This document shows positions 9,973 through 20,950 of a stretch of 64,000 bases of DNA, in pieces. The notes beneath the pieces were generated by a model. It was not told the DNA's origin, made no database searches, and was given only the letters and a program-made list of their open reading frames with translations. The position numbers and the translations under genes were made by a program. This DNA is from Gracilaria domingensis (lineage: Eukaryota > Rhodophyta > Florideophyceae > Gracilariales > Gracilariaceae). The stretch covers positions 67,652 to 131,651 of the forward strand of contig VCMS01000113.1 of NCBI GenBank assembly GCA_022539475.1, given 5' to 3'. Numbering within the stretch: position 1 is the stretch's first letter; each line of letters begins with the position of its first letter.

Positions 9973-12900
9973 ACGTCCGCAATGCGTTGAGCATCGTGCG
10001 GTTAAAACGCTCAACCTGCCCATTACTCTGGGGATGATATGTTGTCGTAAACCAGTTTTGGATCCGCAAGATGCGGCATACGTCCTGAAAGAACTTAGCC
10101 GTGAACTGCGGTCCATTATCCGATAGTAAGTCAATCGGCGGTCCGTAGACAAAAACCCAGTGAGTAACGAAAGCTTGGGCGACCGCACTAGCAGTAACCT
10201 TCTTTAAAGGCACAGTCCGTACCAGCTTAGAAAAGCGGTCGGTGATAACAAGCAAAAACCGGTTTCCCCGGCGGGTGCGAATAAACTCGCCGAGTAGATC
10301 GATCGCCACAAACTCCAGTGGAGCCCTAGCAGGGAATAGTGCCAACTTCTTGGAATACTTATGGAGCTTGACGCGGTTCTTCGCGCAGTCAGAACATCAA
10401 CGAACAGTGGCATACGCGTCGAAAGCCATTGCTGGCCAGTAAAAGTCCTTCCGTAAGGTGTAGTACAACTTCCTGCCACCAGGGGGGGCTGACAACTTCG
10501 CATAGTGCGACAAATGCAGTACTCGTGACTGAAGTGAGTGCGGAACCACAATCTGTGGCCTGTTTCCGACAGTTCGGATTAGAAATCCTTGGTCGTTCTC
10601 GACGAAAGGCAACTGTGCTCCACCGTTTAGACGACTACGAATCTCCGTACAAAAACGGTCGGTGTGCTGCTCCCGGATGAGTTCCTCCGGCTTGATCGGT
10701 ACGAAAGAGCCCGGTTCGGGTTGCGTGTCTGACACGGCTAAAACAGCATCGTAGATGTCCCATCCTTCCGATTCTTCATCGGCATCGCTCGAGCCGTCTT
10801 CCACGAGGAAGCACGGTATCTCCAGATCATCGACTGGCGCAGCTTCAGCCGCTGTTTCCAAGCGGGACAGTGCATCAGCCTGAGTGTTCAGGAGTCCTTT
10901 CTTGTAACGGATTTCGAAATCGAATTCCGACAAGCGAAGTCTCCACCGCATCAAGCGGCCAGATGGCTCTGCTATAGAGAGTAGCCAGCGTAATGCCGAA
11001 TGATCGGTATGAACAATGAAGCGGGTCCCCATAAGATAGGGCCGCAGTTTCTGTAACGCCCAGACAACTGCCAAGCACTCCTTCTCGGATACCGAGTAAT
11101 TCCTCTCGTGAACGTTGAGGCTTCTTGACCAATACCCAATTGGCAATCGCTCGCCATCATTGGTGGTCTGGAATAGGGCACAGCCGACTTGGTAGTCGCT
11201 CGCATCCGTATCTACTGCATATGGCAAACCAGCCCTAGGCAGGGATAAAACAGGTGGCGATGTCACCGCGTCCACGAGCGACGAGAAAGCCGCGACCTTG
11301 CGGTCGTCGAATTCTTCCAGATCGACTGGCTGTCCTTTGCGAAGAAGCTCGTTCAGAGGTGCAGCGATATCCGCGAAGTTCGGAATGAAGCGGCGATACA
11401 CATTGCACAAGCCGAGAAAAGATCGGAGTTCCGTCTGCGTCCTCGGATGCTTAGCCTCTTTGAGGGATTTCACGCGTACTTCGTCAATCGAAAGCCGTCC
11501 CGGACGGATAACATGGCCGAGATACCTGACGGTTTCGGTAAAGAACTCACACTTCTTGAGCTTGAGCGTAATGCCTGCATCGCGTAGGACTCGCATCACA
11601 TCCCGTACGTGGGTCAAGTGCTCATCCAGGTTGCTGGAGTAGACAATGATGTCATCCAGGTATACCAGGCAAGTCTTCCACTTAAAGCGGGCTAGCAAAA
11701 TATCCACAGCTCGTTGAAAGGTGGCTGGCGCGTTCGTTAACCCAAAGGGCATCCGATTGAATCGGTACAATCCTTCATGACAAACGAAGGCTGTCTTGTC
11801 ACGATCCTCAGCCCTCACGGGAACTTGCCAATAGCCCCAATTCGCGTCTAGGGTTGTGAACACTTTCGCGTCGCCCAACGAATCGATGCATTCATCCATT
11901 CGTGGGATAGGATACACATCCTTGACCGTAGCCGCGTTTAGCTTGCGGTAATCGATGCAAAATCGCCAAGACCCATCAGCTTTGGGCGCGAGCACTACCG
12001 GCGATGCCCAAGGTGACTGAGCCGGGTCGATAACTCCAGCGCGGAGCATCTTCTCAACTTGAGCTTTCTCCTCCTGCCGAGCTGTCGGTCCTGCCCTGTA
12101 AGGGTGCTGTGAAATGGGCCGAGTATTCGGTAGCAAATCAATCCGATGTTCGGTAATACCAATCTTACCCAGAGTGCCATCCCACATGGGCGTGAACTCC
12201 TCAAGCATGTGCCGCAATTTATCGCGGTGAGTCTCTGGGACATGTTCAAGATCCAGAGACTCCAGTTCCTGTACTGCCTTATCCTTCGTGTCAGCAGCAC
12301 TCAGGTCTGTATCATTACTGCCCGACGAGGTCGGCAACGCTTCCTTCGACAGGCTGCGGTTATTCGCATCCGACGAAGTCGGCGTAGCATCTTCCGACGA
12401 ACTGTTCGGTCCAGTCGTTTCGGAATTGTTCCGTTCCGCCTCCCCCTCCTCAGCTTCGAGGATTCCGAGAACCTCGGCAATAGAAACCTGAGTAGGCACT
12501 ATAGCCGCAGGGTGCGGAAGCAACGAACCAATAACTTGGCTCCTAACCAACCGTTGAGAAAAACGGCTGAAGTTCGCAACCAGCACCTGAAAAGGCTTCT
12601 CGGGTTCGACGAAAACAATCCCATTAGCGAGGGCAAGCTGATGCTTCTCCTGTAACGCAGGCAACGGTTGTACCGTTTGTAAGCCACATTGTGGGGAGGT
12701 CACAGTAACCCAGACCTGTGATTCAGGCGGGATGGAAATGGGCCGAGCTACTCGGAGCTTTGTAGACTTCCGTTCATCGGCTGTAGGCTTCTGTGCCGCA
12801 GGCAAAGGGACTTGCTTCTTCAGAGCCCGGCGTAGGGGACGCCGAACGATCGGTACAGTAGTCCCATCTTCCATTTCGATGGTTCGCTTCCGCGGTCGAA

Positions 12901-13306
12901 TTGCATCGACGAAGCGGTCACAGAAGTCGCAGCCGAGGATAACCGGCGCAGCGAGTTGCTTGCAAACCAAGAAATTGAGCTTCGCCACGTAGTGGCCAAG
13001 CCTGACGAGCAGGTCTATTACTCCCACAGTCGAAAGTGGCCGATTGTTCGCATCCGCTATGTCAATCTGCGTCGCCGCACGAATGCGAGATCGCAAGTGC
13101 GGCGGAATCATCGATTCAACCAAGAAATTTGGCCTAGCTCCTGTATCGAGCACGGACAACTGCCGAACCATGTACTGGTCGGAAACACCCAGGTCGGCGT
13201 AAACTTTGTAGTTACGTTTCGCCATGACCAGGACTCTATCCGGGAACCGGCTGTTCTTAGACCGTATCCACGGGCGACGCAAGACACCAAGGTGCTCAGA
13301 GTCCAC
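9740..13306 (-). pseudogene. pol: Element 1 Pol polyprotein (protease, RT, RNase H, integrase), one in-frame stop
   Basis: The order is: retropepsin motif VLDTGARPN, RT with the catalytic YLDDIIVYS, RNase H (YAVDTDASDYQVGCAL), the integrase HHCC finger and integrase core (VAIDLLGEF, LLSDNGPQF, NGQVERFNR supply the D, D and E). The 969-residue ORF 10397-13306 stops at a TGA (10397-10399) inside the HHCC finger. The next ORF (9740-10345) continues in the same frame with CSDCAKN, so a single C-to-T change of CGA explains the break. The last ~200 bases are corrupted by indels (see the A/C tract). Pol follows gag with a short spacer and is presumably made as a fusion or separate protein; no clear slippery site was seen. 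Confidence 0.88.
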
Positions 13307-13422
13307 GTCTGCAGTGGCCAGTGTCCTCGAAAGGATTGTGACCGGGGAGCGAGGCTTCTCAGCCTCAGGCGCACTAAACCCCGTCGCTGGGGGCGCCTCT
13401 CTATTGCTGGAGGCTCCCTTGC

Positions 13423-15432
13423 TCAGTTTTTCTGAGCGTCGCCGCCAATCTGCAGAGGTTGCGATTCCGCAGGGGCGGCTACAGTTCCACCATTCGGTGG
13501 CACCGTTTCCTGGTTCCCAGGCAGAGTCTCCGCCTTCGCACGAAGGTACGATTTGTCGGGAACACGTTCCCGCTCGGCGGGCGTCAACGACTCATACTGA
13601 GGCACGATCTTCGCCATATCCCGTATGGGCATTAAGCAATTCGGAGCGATGTGCCCTGGCCTGTAACAGGTATGACAAATAAGGTGACGAAGAAGATCCG
13701 CGTTGGGCGGCCGGCGCTCCTGTCGAGGAGGGTACGGGTCCCTCCATCCAGGGCGTTGGCTTCGATATCCGCCAGAGTGCGGCACGGGCAATGCCGGGAC
13801 TTGACGTCCGGCGTACAGAGCGGGGTCTCCGTCTACTGTAGACTGCTCCGTCGTCGACGGCAATTCCGAACTCGGCATTGAAACATCGTCCTGTAACAGG
13901 TGCAGGTTATCATAACCCCCTTGAACAGAACCTCGCGAATGAGGCAGTGAGGAGTCTCGGCCTTCTACATGAAGGAGTCGGCGCGTGCGCGTCTTGATAC
14001 CAGTGCGTGCTCGAGCTGCATCTCCCTCCGCTTGGGCAAATTGAACGAGTTCCAGATAGGTAATCCGGCGTTTGTTCTCCCGATAATGGGCTACCAACGT
14101 CCGAATTGATCGGTCCAGTCCATCAACAAACATCGTACACCGCTCGGCTGCGGAGAACACGTTGCCACATCTGTGGAAAGCCTTATTGAGGCGGGTCGAA
14201 TAAACGGTTTCCGACTCTTCGGCTCCTTGCTTCGTGTCTCGTAGCGCGAGTATGGCACCTTGTATCGCATTGCCTGTCGCGTAAGAGCGCAGGAGATATT
14301 GTACCGCTTCCGGCCAGCACGTAACTCCTCCTTCGGAGGCGCGAGACGACCCACGAACCGAATTGAATTGATCTTCGGCTACACCCGTCAAAAAGTACGG
14401 CAGCGCGATGTAGGCCTGTGCCTCACTCATCCGAAGTACATCGGCTTCCGCTACGAAGCGGCTAAGAAAATCCAAGACAAGAATTGGATCTTCCCCAGAG
14501 AACTTGTGGGGCTTTAGCGTGAGCTCCATTTGTCGGAGATGATTTCGCACTTTGCCAGTCCCACGTGGGGTCCTCTGTGGCGTCGTGTCATCAAGCCGAT
14601 AATATCGGTAAGATAGTAGCTTCCGATACAGTAAGTTTGTCGGCTTCAACTCCTTCAACCCGAGGTGTCTCCGTCCTTTCGTACGGCCTCGTGCAACACC
14701 AGAGGTGGCTTCAGTAGCCCGCGAACGGGATGCACGATAGCGAGAGCGCTCTTCCGCGCTGTCCGAAGAGTCGGTAGACGACCCCTTTTTGGGGCCCTCC
14801 TCATCAGAAGAGGATGAAGAAGACGAGTCAGACTCAACCTTGACCTTCTTCTTTGCCGGACGATCCCGGGAACGGCGCGAGTGCTGAGAACCCTCAGAGA
14901 CCGGGGCTCCCGGCGCAACAGCATCAGATACGATGATTTGCTCGACCGTCTCCAGACGGGTAGCCAGGCGGTCCAGGCGTGCGGCAGCCTGCTCGTGCAG
15001 ACCAGCCGACACCTGTCGGTGTTCCATAATCTGGTTGACATCAGACCGTAAAACACGGACGTCGCTCGAAACATCCCGGACACCGGCTTCATCGAGCCGT
15101 TGCCGGAGTTTCGTAATATCCCGGATGAGGCCCACTTGGGAGTTCTGCAGGATGCGAACCTGAGCCTCTAATTCACGGAGGGTATACTCGTCGGACCGCG
15201 ACGACATAACGTCAACCGCTGCGGCGGCATCAGCCGCAGGTGCGGTCTCGGTTGGCCCACGAGTGGGTGGGGTCCCGTTATCAGAACGGCGGCCCCGGGA
15301 AGCCGGTTTCGGGTCGCCATTGCCTGGGACCTCCAGTGCGTCTTTCGGCAACGGAGGCAAACTTGCCGGCAAACCGGACGAACCGGGCACAGAAGCGGCA
15401 CGTGGCGCGCTACTCCTGCGACGGGACGACAT
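13423..15432 (-). CDS. gag: Element 1 Gag
   Basis: A 669-residue ORF, intact. Gag packages the RNA genome into virus-like particles. Order: a Pro/Ala/Ser-rich N-terminus; a coiled coil at about 80-170 (LRELEAQVRIL...LDRLATRLETVEQ); an acidic Ser tract followed by an Arg-rich segment (~190-240); a retrotransposon gag-like capsid domain at about 290-480 (FSGEDPILVLDFLSRF, YSTRLNKAFHRCGNVFS); and a CCHC zinc knuckle, CHTCYRPGHIAPNC, at about 586-599. It lies 165 bp downstream of the 5' LTR and directly before pol. The same architecture is seen in elements 2 and 3. Confidence 0.9.
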   Translation of the reverse strand: MSSRRRSSAPRAASVPGSSGLPASLPPLPKDALEVPGNGDPKPASRGRRSDNGTPPTRGPTETAPAADAAAAVDVMSSRSDEYTLRELEAQVRILQNSQVGLIRDITKLRQRLDEAGVRDVSSDVRVLRSDVNQIMEHRQVSAGLHEQAAARLDRLATRLETVEQIIVSDAVAPGAPVSEGSQHSRRSRDRPAKKKVKVESDSSSSSSSDEEGPKKGSSTDSSDSAEERSRYRASRSRATEATSGVARGRTKGRRHLGLKELKPTNLLYRKLLSYRYYRLDDTTPQRTPRGTGKVRNHLRQMELTLKPHKFSGEDPILVLDFLSRFVAEADVLRMSEAQAYIALPYFLTGVAEDQFNSVRGSSRASEGGVTCWPEAVQYLLRSYATGNAIQGAILALRDTKQGAEESETVYSTRLNKAFHRCGNVFSAAERCTMFVDGLDRSIRTLVAHYRENKRRITYLELVQFAQAEGDAARARTGIKTRTRRLLHVEGRDSSLPHSRGSVQGGYDNLHLLQDDVSMPSSELPSTTEQSTVDGDPALYAGRQVPALPVPHSGGYRSQRPGWRDPYPPRQERRPPNADLLRHLICHTCYRPGHIAPNCLMPIRDMAKIVPQYESLTPAERERVPDKSYLRAKAETLPGNQETVPPNGGTVAAPAESQPLQIGGDAQKN

Positions 15433-15579
15433 CGTTCACCGACACAGTCGGCCAATGGGCAACCAAAACAACTTCCGAAAACGGACAATGAGAGAACCGT
15501 AAGAACGGATATTCCCAACTATCTGGGCTCCAAACAAACGAACCAGCTCCAACGATTGTTGGCCAATAAAGCCGATTCT

Positions 15580-15596
15580 AGGTCGAGAGACCAGTT
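15580..15596 (-). promoter_or_regulatory. Element 1 primer-binding site
   Basis: Three bases inside the LTR end, the element strand reads TGGTCTCTCGACCTAGA. It is nearly identical to the sites of elements 2 and 3. The complementary tRNA would end in ...CGAGAGACCA; its identity is not resolved. Confidence 0.7.
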
Positions 15597-16445
15597 TGTG
15601 GTGCAAAACCCTCGACGGGAAAACAACAAACCGCGTCGCGGACGAGCACCTCAGGGTGTTCAGGCCCTGCTCCCTGTGAAGGGCAGTCGAGCGGCAGAAC
15701 CCTCCGATAGGGCCAACACGAGCCGGGTGTAAATCCGGGTGGCCCCGATCTGGGCGTGCAGTCGGAGGTAGAAGGGGTAGAATCGGCGTAGGTATCCGGA
15801 TGGTTCCGGCGAGCCACAGCGAGTGGGGGTATCCAGCCCAACGGTATGGGACGACAAAAGATCAACAAACGAGCCGCATTGCGGAGCACTGACTCGCGAT
15901 AAGCGGGAAAACTCCCGAGACGAATAGAACAAACCTACAATGTAGGGCAGAGTAGCGAAAGCCGTAAGACGGAAATGAAAACAATAAAATAGATAAGAAA
16001 AGTGCCGTGACGACGGATTAGTACTCCTCAGGGACGGAGGTTGGTTGATCAGCCCGGAATTGCGGCGGTACTCCCCAGGATGGGGCTGGTGACCGTGCGC
16101 AAGCAGCAAGAAGATCAGAGCCAAAGGCCTCGTTGAGGTTTACTTCCCGTACAGTGGCGGCAAGTGCCGCCACTTATATACGGCACTTGAAAATATCAAT
16201 TAAACTATCCGGCGCTGCCGGCCAACACACTACAGGTGTGCCCCCGTGGCCTGCTTGCAACGGGGCCCGCGCGATCGGGCCAACTTGGCACACGTGTGCA
16301 GAAATACTACCCTTCCTAGGCATACCCCAAAATAGGGGCACTACCCCAGTAGCCTCTCATAACCTGAGGTGTCGAAGCCGGTAACGGATCAACAAACTAT
16401 GAAAAGCACCTCGGTGCATCCCCACAAAGGGCGTTTTGCTCTACA
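15597..16445 (-). repeat. Element 1 5' LTR (849 bp)
   Basis: On the element strand it starts TGTAGAGCAAAACGCC and ends TTGCACCACA, with standard TG...CA ends. Limits are set by alignment to the solo LTR at 41445-42300, with which it shares blocks such as GCCGGCAGCGCCGGATAG, CCGCCACTGTACGGGAAGTA and GGATACCCCCACTCGCT. Confidence 0.82.
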
Positions 16446-16882
16446 GTGTCGTCGAGAGAGAAAGTGGTCTGCCCGAGTTAGGTTGGCTGCGAAGCCTCGA
16501 ACTCGGGGGGGTTTATATCTACAATTCTTGTGGTTCGTATACCCTAAGTTGTAACTTGCTCACCGTCTAGTCCTAAATACCCTAGTGCTGCTCACCATCC
16601 ATAACATGTAATGATGTCAGCGCACGGCTCTTCGTTATGTAGGTCGGTGGTCGGTGGCTCGCCAATCCTCACTTGGCGGCTTATGTCTTCTGTTGGAATG
16701 TTCAGGTCTTATCCATGTCCCACGGAGCGCCACGATTTTCGCTTCTGTCGATACATTTTGTCAATTTGCGGCTGGTTGGTGCTTTGCTGGCATAGTGACC
16801 TGTCACGCTCCATTTGCTTATTTAGATAGCGGTGTCGTCATCCTCATCTATCCCAGTAGTCAATCGCACCACCCGTCTCAAC
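16446..16882. other. Spacer between element 1 and a small host gene
   Basis: No coding sequence recognised. A TATTTAG at 16819-16825 is a candidate TATA element for the gene starting at 16883. Confidence 0.4.
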
Positions 16883-17290
16883 ATGTCCGCTAGAGAAACT
16901 CTGGCCGCAATGACCGACGACGACACCGACCATTCCGATGTTCCGCGTGCCAAATCAACCGTCCTGATCGAGAGCGAAGCAAAAGAAGTTACTTCGGACA
17001 CCATTCAGCTCGAGGAGGACGCCGCATTTGCGAAAGAAGACGACGTTGCCACCGAAGAACGTACCGAAGCGCAACTTTTCGCCTGCGAGGAGGCTCTATA
17101 TGACTTCCTCTTCAAGCGTGGAATATCGATGAATGAGCTCAAAGACAATCTTAACGAGCTCTCAGTACTGTTCGTGCGCGGGATTGGTGTTGGGTTGGCG
17201 CTTTCCATGATGGCGCTACGCTCTCCCTCCCGCGCACGCGCGCTTCATCTCGTTCATGACGCTGTGAAAGCTTTGTTGTCCTCTGATTGA
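16883..17290 (+). CDS. Small acidic protein of unknown function
   Basis: 135 residues from the first ATG (MSARETLAAMTDDD); the open frame extends slightly upstream without an ATG. The N-terminal half is acidic and Ser/Thr-rich. The C-terminal half is helical and hydrophobic (YDFLFKRGISMNELKDNL, FVRGIGVGLALSMMAL). A candidate TATA lies about 60 nt upstream and palindromic sequence follows the stop. I do not recognise a family. Codon texture and start context look like a real host gene, but no homology was tested. Confidence 0.5.
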   Translation: MSARETLAAMTDDDTDHSDVPRAKSTVLIESEAKEVTSDTIQLEEDAAFAKEDDVATEERTEAQLFACEEALYDFLFKRGISMNELKDNLNELSVLFVRGIGVGLALSMMALRSPSRARALHLVHDAVKALLSSD

Positions 17291-18507
17291 TATCCCTTTC
17301 TCGTATCTTCGATTGCCTCTTTGTCACAGAACTCCTGCTTCTCGATTAAATTGATTTGTATCCCCTGCTCGTATGTGTTGCGACGCGCGCGAAAGAGCGC
17401 GCCACAACTTTCTGAGCTCCCCGAAGAGAGCGCTCCACTCACTGTCCTCCAGCGTCAGGTGCTGCGCGCAAGTTCCTTTTCAGACCCTGCAGCTGGCGCG
17501 CCGCAACGTGCGGCGCGCGAGCTTTTAAAGCCTGCTTAGCGGCGGGCGCGCCGCAGCGAGCGGCGCGCGACTTCTTCATCTCCGTCGGGGGCGCGCCGCG
17601 GCGCGCGGCGCGAAACCTTATCATCCTTGCCGCCGCGTCGCAGTGCACGGCGCGTAGCGGTGGGCGCAGACGGCGGGAGTGACGGCGCAGTCCAGGGGTG
17701 GAAGGTGTCGGAGATATAGAAAAATATTGTTCGGGAGTGTCCCTGGGGTGGCGGGACACTCCCCTGCATCCGCTTCCACACTATCTTTGTGATGAAGCAA
17801 TGCTCGTAGAATATTATTCGCATACATTGCAAAATATTTTAATAAAGTCCGTGAGAAAGTAAAATTCAAAATGTCACCATAATGTTTGTGCTAAAACTTA
17901 AGAAAGTAGTATAAATTAACATCTAAGTGTGTTAACACGTACAAAAAGGGAAAATACAGTGCGTCACGTTTTTTAGGTACTTGCGGCAAATGCGACGAGA
18001 AGGTAACTGAAAATTTTATTTAGATTATTTAAAACCATCTGTTTTGCTTCAAAGTTTATTCGAGATGAGAATGAGAAACAAACCACCTTAAAAAGAAAGC
18101 AGTGTCACATTGCAGTTTTTGTAGTACGCGATGTAAGTCATGTACAGTTTGAAGACAATATCGTACGAATTGTAAGCTCTTAAGGTTTGTAAGAAAACAA
18201 AAGGTTTTCTGTTTGGGTTAAACTACAAGAACGTGTAAGATGCTGCGTAGTTGTACGTACGCACGACTTGTATTCTACATTTCACATCTCGCCATTAAAT
18301 GAAAAAGAGAGATTGAAGTGTTTTGGTGTAAAGGAATAGAGCATCTATGTTTTAAAAAACTATCAGCTGTACAGCTTTTTAAATGAATATTTTAGACCTA
18401 AAAGACGAACCGTTCGGCCGCGGCGCAAAGCGCCGCCTGCGGCCAATGGCCGCCTATTTCTTGTATCTACCAAAGATCACCTTGTGTTTATAAAGATGGT
18501 GGTTGTA
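17291..18507. other. Non-coding spacer with GC palindromes, then AT-rich DNA
   Basis: Three GGCGCGCCGC-type hairpins at 17495-17613 (entered separately). Beyond 17850 the DNA is AT-rich with no supported gene. A small GC island at about 18410-18452 contains the hairpin GCGGCGCAAAGCGCCGC. Confidence 0.5.
17495..17613. repeat. Three consecutive GGCGCGCCGC...GCGGCGCGC palindromes
   Basis: Self-complementary GC blocks at 17495-17520, 17544-17570 and 17589-17613, spaced about 45-50 bp, each followed by an AT-richer linker. They lie about 200 bp after the stop of the small acidic gene, so could be terminator- or boundary-like; function unknown. Confidence 0.6.
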
Positions 18508-18934
18508 ATTGGGCTTGGATGAACTCTACTGGTAGACCAGAGCAAGTTTATACTACTAATAAAAAGGCGGAGAAGACCGCATAATAATTTGGTAGCCACG
18601 TAATTGGCCATGTAATAGTCTAAGCATAATAATTAAATATATATAGAGAGAGGTTGGTGGCTCTGATAGTCATAATAATATTTCATAGTGTTGGGACGGT
18701 AAAGAGTCCATTAGAGTTGGAGATTTTTGCGAGAAGGAAGTAGTTTTCGTTTTGACAGATTCTTGGTATGGGAGTAATCTACTTTCGATTTATATTTAGT
18801 GATTATGACTAGACTATTACATGGCCTGTTACGTGGCTACCAAATTATTATGCAGTTTTCTCCCCCTTATTTACTTAGTTTAAAATGGATAGAACTTGGT
18901 CTGGGTGTACCAACCAAGTTCATCTAATCCCAAT
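18508..18934. mobile_element. Foldback/MITE-like element with ~135-145 bp inverted arms
   Basis: The left arm 18508-18642 matches the complement of the right arm 18791-18934 with scattered mismatches. The best block is CATAATAATTTGGTAGCCAC with ACATGGCCTGTTACGTGGCT on the other side. The 150 bp centre has no ORF. Structure fits a non-autonomous DNA element. Confidence 0.7.
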
Positions 18935-20950
18935 GGCAATCGCCTTCTTAATAAGAATGCGCTTAATTTTAGCCAGTTAGCTTCTACTGACGTTTTGAAT
19001 TAAAAACTTAAGCCTTTGTGGGTTTATTTTACGACACTGTTTTAAGCCGTATGGTAGTTTTCTTAGCTTTATAGAACCGACGCAGCCGCAACTGTTGTCA
19101 GCTAAGTCAACAAGGAACTTTGCTCTTGTGGCAGTCACAAAGTGACAGAGAGAGGTTGCAATCAACCATTCTGCAACCAAATAGTCTTCATATAAGGCCA
19201 CAGTGATAAAAGAGGCTTTGTTGGGATTGTACGAATGTAACTAGGGAGATAATACGATTTTACATAAGCAGTACGACACGTATGATTTGCCACGATTTGT
19301 CCTCATTCTATTAATAATTTAAAAGGTAATAAGAAAATATAAACAAAGCTTTGCAGGTTGTAGAAATGTTTAACTTAATTGCAAAGTTGCATGCGTCAAA
19401 AGAATTGCTCCGTATTTGAAAATAAAGAAACAATCCAGAATTGAAGGAATAGCGGTAAGAAACGTTTTTGTAAGTTAACGAATCTAATGGTTGGTTTTAA
19501 ATTTTACGCATCTGAATAAGAACTTCATCTGAATCTGAATAAGAACTTTGCTTGTATGAGAACCACTCACTTTTGCTTTTTTTGCGCACGTGTACCGCTC
19601 ATTTTTCATGTCCATTTCAATAAATCAAAGATCTATTTGGACTAAAAGGATTACGAGAATAATGCAAAGAGAGGTTTTGTGGAAACCTTTTTGAATATAT
19701 TAGAACTATCTTTGATTGTTTTTTGTTTTGAGTCTGAATCTGGCTTGGATTTGTGTATGTTTTACAAGAGATTTAAAATTTTCATTTGAGAAGGTTAATT
19801 TCTAATAAAATCGATTTTTAGTTTCATACATGAAGACTTCCGGTTTTCTGTTTAGATGTAGTGGCTAAGGCGTATTTGAGCAGAAATGGAAATGAACGAA
19901 ATTGCATTATTGCCAACTCATCTTCATTAGCAGTATGCTTTATCCTCATCGGTCCAAAAGTGAAGTAGGCTTTTTTTGTTGTTGAAAGCTTTCTATTATC
20001 GTAACTGCGGGCAGGACAGACACCCTTTTAAATATTTTGTATGATTATTTTTACGACCAAATTGTTTTTCAGATGCATAGAAGGAAAATGACATTTTACC
20101 AGGGCCTGCATTTTACATTGTATAGAAGCTGTTCGAAATATTTTAAAAACTTTCCTGTCTATTTTCTTAAAAAGTGAAATGAAGTATTTGATATTTGAAA
20201 CTAATTTTGTGCTGAATCAATTCCGAACCTACACGTACTTGTTTCACTGTAAGATACCCCATCTGCTCGGATTTGTGATTCTTGATCGTAACTCGTTTTG
20301 CTTTGAGGAGAACGAAGTCAAATTCACACTCGAGAAATGCATCTAATCTTGGTACTGTACTCTTCAGATGACGGCTATGATCGTGCCGACATACATGGCT
20401 GGTGGATTACGAAGGAGTTGTGAGGGCTCTGTATCGGATGCATAAATTGGAGCGATACAGTATTATGTGATAACGATATTAAATGCAATTGCGAACTGAG
20501 TAACAAGTGTACTTTTTGGGCTATGTGGGATGGTGTGTATATACTGCCGCAAAACTGTAGCAAAACATCACCAAAACAGTGTACCATCGTACTTGTTCTG
20601 TTTCGCATGGGGGGGTGGGGAAACAGGGATTCTCTCCGCATGTTACGGTTCATCAGAGCATCACTGATCGTTTGTATCTTACCTTACAAATGCAGAAAGG
20701 TTAAGCAGCGACCTAGGTGGTGCAGGTGTCGGTGGTGAGGTTGATGCATATGTGTTGGCGGGTTGTGGATAGATATGAAGGGGAAACATTGAAAGTCACA
20801 TCCACATGTGAATCGGGGCGAGTGGATTGGGGGAGCTGTGTTGAGACAGACGTGGCTGCATGTAGTGGCGAAGAGTGACGTGTGAAACAGGGAGAGCCAA
20901 GAGTGTGTGCATCAAAGAGAGAGCAGTGTATGGGCATTTGGTGCGCGACA
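18935..20950. other. AT-rich intergenic DNA
   Basis: No ORF with coding character, no tRNA and no repeat recognised. Short ORFs here read as chance. Confidence 0.5.

Larger units (their letters stand above)
7305..16445 (-). mobile_element. Ty3/gypsy chromodomain LTR retrotransposon, element 1 (3' LTR not seen)
   Basis: Reading right to left: 5' LTR (15597-16445), PBS, gag with zinc knuckle, pol (protease, RT, RNase H, integrase), a long linker and a terminal chromodomain. This is the order of the chromovirus branch of Metaviridae. The 3' LTR must lie in or beyond the N gap. Pol is interrupted by single in-frame stops and frameshifts, and the integrase segment is corrupted by an A/C tract, so this copy is not autonomous as assembled. 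Confidence 0.9.
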
